From: an archaeon
GTDB lineage: Archaea > Thermoplasmatota > Thermoplasmata > Methanomassiliicoccales > Methanomethylophilaceae
Length of the DNA stretch: 7,110 nt
NCBI GenBank assembly: GCA_024399225.1
Contig: JAKSHV010000051.1
Coordinates: 1 to 7,110, forward strand
Direction: 5' to 3'
The notes under the pieces were generated by a model. The model ran no database searches. It was not told where the DNA came from and was given only the letters and a program-made list of their open reading frames with translations. How positions within the stretch are numbered: position 1 is the first letter of the stretch; each line of letters starts with the position of its first letter. Position numbers and translations under genes: made by a program. This document shows positions 5,649 to 7,110 of the stretch, in pieces.

Positions 5649-5669
5649 GGATTGTTGGTTGAATGATTA

Positions 5670-6524
5670 ATGGAATCCCGCAGCTCCGTCATCAAGAATG
5701 TCATTGTAGGCGCCGTGATCGGCGTCACTTCCATGCTCCCCGGAATATCGGGAGCAACCATGGCGGTTGTTTTCGGGATCTATGAACGTCTCATCCGTGA
5801 CGTCGCCAACCTGAAGACCTATCTCATCAAGGATTTCGGATTCTTTCTCGCAATCGCAGTTGGTGCCCTGGCAGGAATGCTTGTGTGCGCCAAGGTCCTC
5901 AAGGGAGTTCTCGACACATATCCCGTAGAATGCCTTCTGTTCTTCATCGGACTCATCGCCGGACAGCTCATCCCCCTTACCAGGGATGTGAAGAAGGAAA
6001 GCAACGGATTCGTATATTCCAACGGTCAGAAACTTGCTTTCTGTGCCGGACTCGCCATGATGGTCGTCATGGTCATTTTCACACTCATGTCCTCCGGAAC
6101 CGATGTCGAGGTGGGACATGACGTCGCAGGAATCGCCATCATGTTCCTCGTCGGAGTCATTGTTGCAATATCGGCAATACTTCCCGGACTCAGCCACTCC
6201 ACCATACTTCTGGTGTTCGGACTGATGAACGCATTCCTTGCAGTCGTCGGAGATATGGACTTTGTACTTCTCGCGCCTATGGGCATCGGTGCCGTCGTTG
6301 GTGCCATCGGATTCGCCAAGATCTTCCAGAAGGCACTTGAGCTTCACCACCTCACTGCAATGATGTTCATCTTCGGCCTGACCATCGGTTCCGTTGCGGT
6401 AATCGCCGCAAGTGCAGTCACCTGCAGCCCTGGTGTGATCGATGTCATCATCGGTGCAGTTCTGCTCATGCTGGGTCTTTTCATCAGCGTATACTCTGAC
6501 AGGGCTGGAAAGAAGACCGAATGA
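5670..6524 (+). CDS. popT: DUF368 polyprenyl-phosphate transporter (PopT family)
   Basis: A 284-residue polytopic membrane protein of the DUF368 family. Members of this family in bacteria have been shown to return undecaprenyl phosphate across the membrane for reuse in envelope synthesis. In an archaeon the equivalent cargo would be a dolichyl-type phosphate; that is inference. The family signature is clear: SMLPGISGATMAVVFGIYE near the N-terminus (residues 21-39). A second copy follows at 168-185 (SAILPGLSHSTILLVFGL), showing the internal two-fold repeat. About eight hydrophobic segments are present. Length is normal for the family, and the C-terminus is a short basic tail. The ATG is supported by a TATA box 25 bp upstream. 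It could supply lipid carrier to glycan pathways such as that of the glycosyltransferase at 1682-2881, but the two genes are not in one operon. It converges with the gene at the right edge. Confidence 0.92.
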   Translation: MESRSSVIKNVIVGAVIGVTSMLPGISGATMAVVFGIYERLIRDVANLKTYLIKDFGFFLAIAVGALAGMLVCAKVLKGVLDTYPVECLLFFIGLIAGQLIPLTRDVKKESNGFVYSNGQKLAFCAGLAMMVVMVIFTLMSSGTDVEVGHDVAGIAIMFLVGVIVAISAILPGLSHSTILLVFGLMNAFLAVVGDMDFVLLAPMGIGAVVGAIGFAKIFQKALELHHLTAMMFIFGLTIGSVAVIAASAVTCSPGVIDVIIGAVLLMLGLFISVYSDRAGKKTE

Positions 6525-6525
6525 G

Positions 6526-6623
6526 AAAAGTTGGGGAGGTCCGTACCAGACTATGGATGGTAGGATGCTGAGGCACGGACCTTGTAGAACGGAACACGGT
6601 TGGGGTTGCATCCCGTTCTTGCT
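6526..6623 (-). ncRNA. Candidate structured small RNA, two hairpins
   Basis: Read on the minus strand, a TATA box (6652-6645) predicts a start at about 6623. Hairpin 1 follows at once: bases 6619-6608 pair with 6597-6586 in a 12-bp stem around a loop of ten. Hairpin 2 pairs 6582-6572 with 6547-6537 in an 11-bp stem around a 24-nt loop. The RNA would end in CCCCAACTTTT (to 6526), just beyond the transporter stop codon. Every non-Watson-Crick position in these stems is G-U on the minus strand and would be an A-C mismatch on the plus strand, so the structure favours the minus strand. An ACA lies between the hairpins, but there is no kink-turn or clear guide pocket, so an H/ACA guide RNA is not claimed. 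It matches no RNA class I recognise. Confidence 0.5.
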
Positions 6624-6644
6624 ATTCTTAGATTTCAAGAACGG

Positions 6645-6652
6645 TATATAAG
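6645..6652 (-). promoter_or_regulatory. TATA box for the candidate small RNA
   Basis: CTTATATA on the minus strand (TATATAAG on the plus strand) is among the best TATA matches in the window. It points to a start near 6623 on the minus strand, exactly where the structured RNA begins. Plus-strand use would start near 6674 inside the terminator repeats, which is less sensible. The BRE is not purine-rich on either side. Confidence 0.5.
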
Positions 6653-6668
6653 CGAAATTGGGGGAGAT

Positions 6669-6688
6669 GACCGAAAGTGACCGAAAGT
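6669..6688. repeat. Perfect tandem repeat GACCGAAAGT x2
   Basis: Two adjacent identical 10-bp units lie just beyond the terminator of the right-edge gene. Each contains CCGAAA, which can pair with the TTTCGG stretches at 6694-6699 and 6703-6708 that form part of the terminator. Confidence 0.7.
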
Positions 6689-6695
6689 AAGAATT

Positions 6696-6713
6696 TCGGC
6701 CCTTTCGGGCCGA
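6696..6713 (-). terminator. Terminator hairpin of the right-edge PUA gene
   Basis: On the minus strand TCGGCCC-GAAA-GGGCCGA forms a perfect 7-bp stem with a GAAA tetraloop, 11 nt after the stop codon. It is followed by AATTCTTACTTTC, a partial U-rich tail. The stem/GAAA design matches the terminator at 5027-5047. Confidence 0.7.
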
Positions 6714-6724
6714 TTTGAGTGGTT

Positions 6725-7110
6725 TCAGTGGTAATGGCGCATCTTTGCGGCGATGCCCCTCTTCATCTGTTCCATCTCTTCACCGCACATGACGGCGACT
6801 CCGACACCTTTGATGACTCCGTTGCAGACTGCGACGATATCGTCTCCGATGCGGATGTTGTGGTCGGCCTTGACGACTCCGACAGCGAACAGACTTCCCT
6901 TGAGTTCGAAATCCATGATCTCCACGATGTTCTTTCCGAGTTTCACAAGGATCTCGGCCCCGTCGGGAGTGAGGGAGAACATGGACCTCTCTGCGGACAT
7001 CATTCCGAGCTGGACCTTCTTTCCGTCGATGTTGCGGAGGATCTTCCAGTAGGGATATTTTCCCATGGTTGTAGTGTCACCCTCAAGAAGTGCATCAGCC
7101 ACATCCTTTC
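6725..7110 (-). CDS. C-terminal part of an archaeosine synthase-like PUA protein
   Basis: The frame is open to the window edge, so at least 128 C-terminal codons are seen and the gene starts outside. The last about 75 residues form a PUA RNA-binding domain of the type at the C-terminus of archaeal tRNA-guanine transglycosylase and archaeosine synthase (ArcS). Visible parts are FSLTPDGAEILV, then DFELKGSLFAVGVVKADHNI, IRIGDDIVAV, GVGVAVMCGEEM and the basic end MKRGIAAKMRHYH. In that pathway the enzymes place and modify archaeosine at position 15 of tRNA, and the PUA domain grips the acceptor end. The stretch before the PUA, KKVQLGMMSAERSMFSLTPDG, fits the preceding small domain of those enzymes. 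No catalytic residues are in view, so ArcS, TgtA or another PUA protein cannot be fully separated. A GTG at 7102 is a formal start, but a complete 125-residue protein is less likely. A hairpin terminator follows the stop. Confidence 0.7.
   Translation of the reverse strand, partial: KDVADALLEGDTTTMGKYPYWKILRNIDGKKVQLGMMSAERSMFSLTPDGAEILVKLGKNIVEIMDFELKGSLFAVGVVKADHNIRIGDDIVAVCNGVIKGVGVAVMCGEEMEQMKRGIAAKMRHYH

Noticed and set aside
6526..6623. H/ACA or C/D box guide RNA
   Set aside because: An ACA follows hairpin 1, but there is no kink-turn, no internal guide pocket in the stem, and no RUGAUGA or matched CUGA boxes.
6538..6625. tRNA gene in the intergenic region
   Set aside because: A GGG...TTGCAT...CCC stretch recalls a T-arm, but no proper T-loop, acceptor stem or anticodon arm can be built.
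5667..6638. Minus-strand frame opposite the DUF368 transporter
   Set aside because: It is a shadow frame rich in D, E, H and C typical of the antisense of membrane protein genes.
1..7110. CRISPR array, insertion sequence or defence island
   Set aside because: No regularly spaced repeats, transposase motifs or recognisable defence genes were found on either strand.

Overview
The window looks like chromosomal DNA of a methanogenic archaeon, most likely a gut-type member of the Methanomassiliicoccales. This is inferred from three things. Most genes carry an archaeal BRE/TATA promoter about 23-31 bp before the start codon and have no Shine-Dalgarno site, as expected for leaderless or near-leaderless mRNAs. 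The right end holds an archaeal tRNA-modification type PUA domain. All nine main coding regions end in TGA, and none uses TAG, as expected in lineages that read TAG as pyrrolysine. Base composition is near 50 percent GC with strong use of C- and G-ending codons. No rRNA, tRNA, CRISPR array or insertion sequence was seen.

Layout from left to right: a PlsC-type acyltransferase with a zinc ribbon (138-1346, +); a two-helix small membrane protein (1444-1677, +), convergent with a membrane-bound family 2 glycosyltransferase (1682-2881, -); across a divergent promoter region, a DUF3784-like membrane protein with a C-terminal beta-rich domain (2984-3811, +); a HAD-superfamily hydrolase (3849-4565, +); an AT-rich regulatory region with two copies of a 21-bp dyad, leading to a 92-residue orphan protein (4740-5018, +) with a clear hairpin/U-tract terminator; a 14-codon leader ORF overlapping a cysteine-rich unknown protein (5131-5612, +); a DUF368 (PopT-type) polyprenyl-phosphate transporter (5670-6524, +); a 200-bp intergenic region with strong RNA-structure signals; and the 3' end of a PUA-domain gene, probably archaeosine synthase (6725 to the right edge, -).

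Several genes share an envelope theme: a lipid acyltransferase, a polytopic glycosyltransferase, a lipid-carrier flippase and small membrane proteins. Because nearly every gene has its own promoter, they are probably separate transcription units and not one operon. The most novel-looking signals are non-coding. One is a candidate minus-strand structured RNA of about 98 nt (6526-6623). Its two hairpins pair fully only on that strand, and it has a TATA box at the correct distance. Another is a leaderless 14-codon ORF that hands translation to the only gene here with a strong Shine-Dalgarno site. A third is a pair of tandem dyads before the orphan gene. No complete new multi-gene system could be established.
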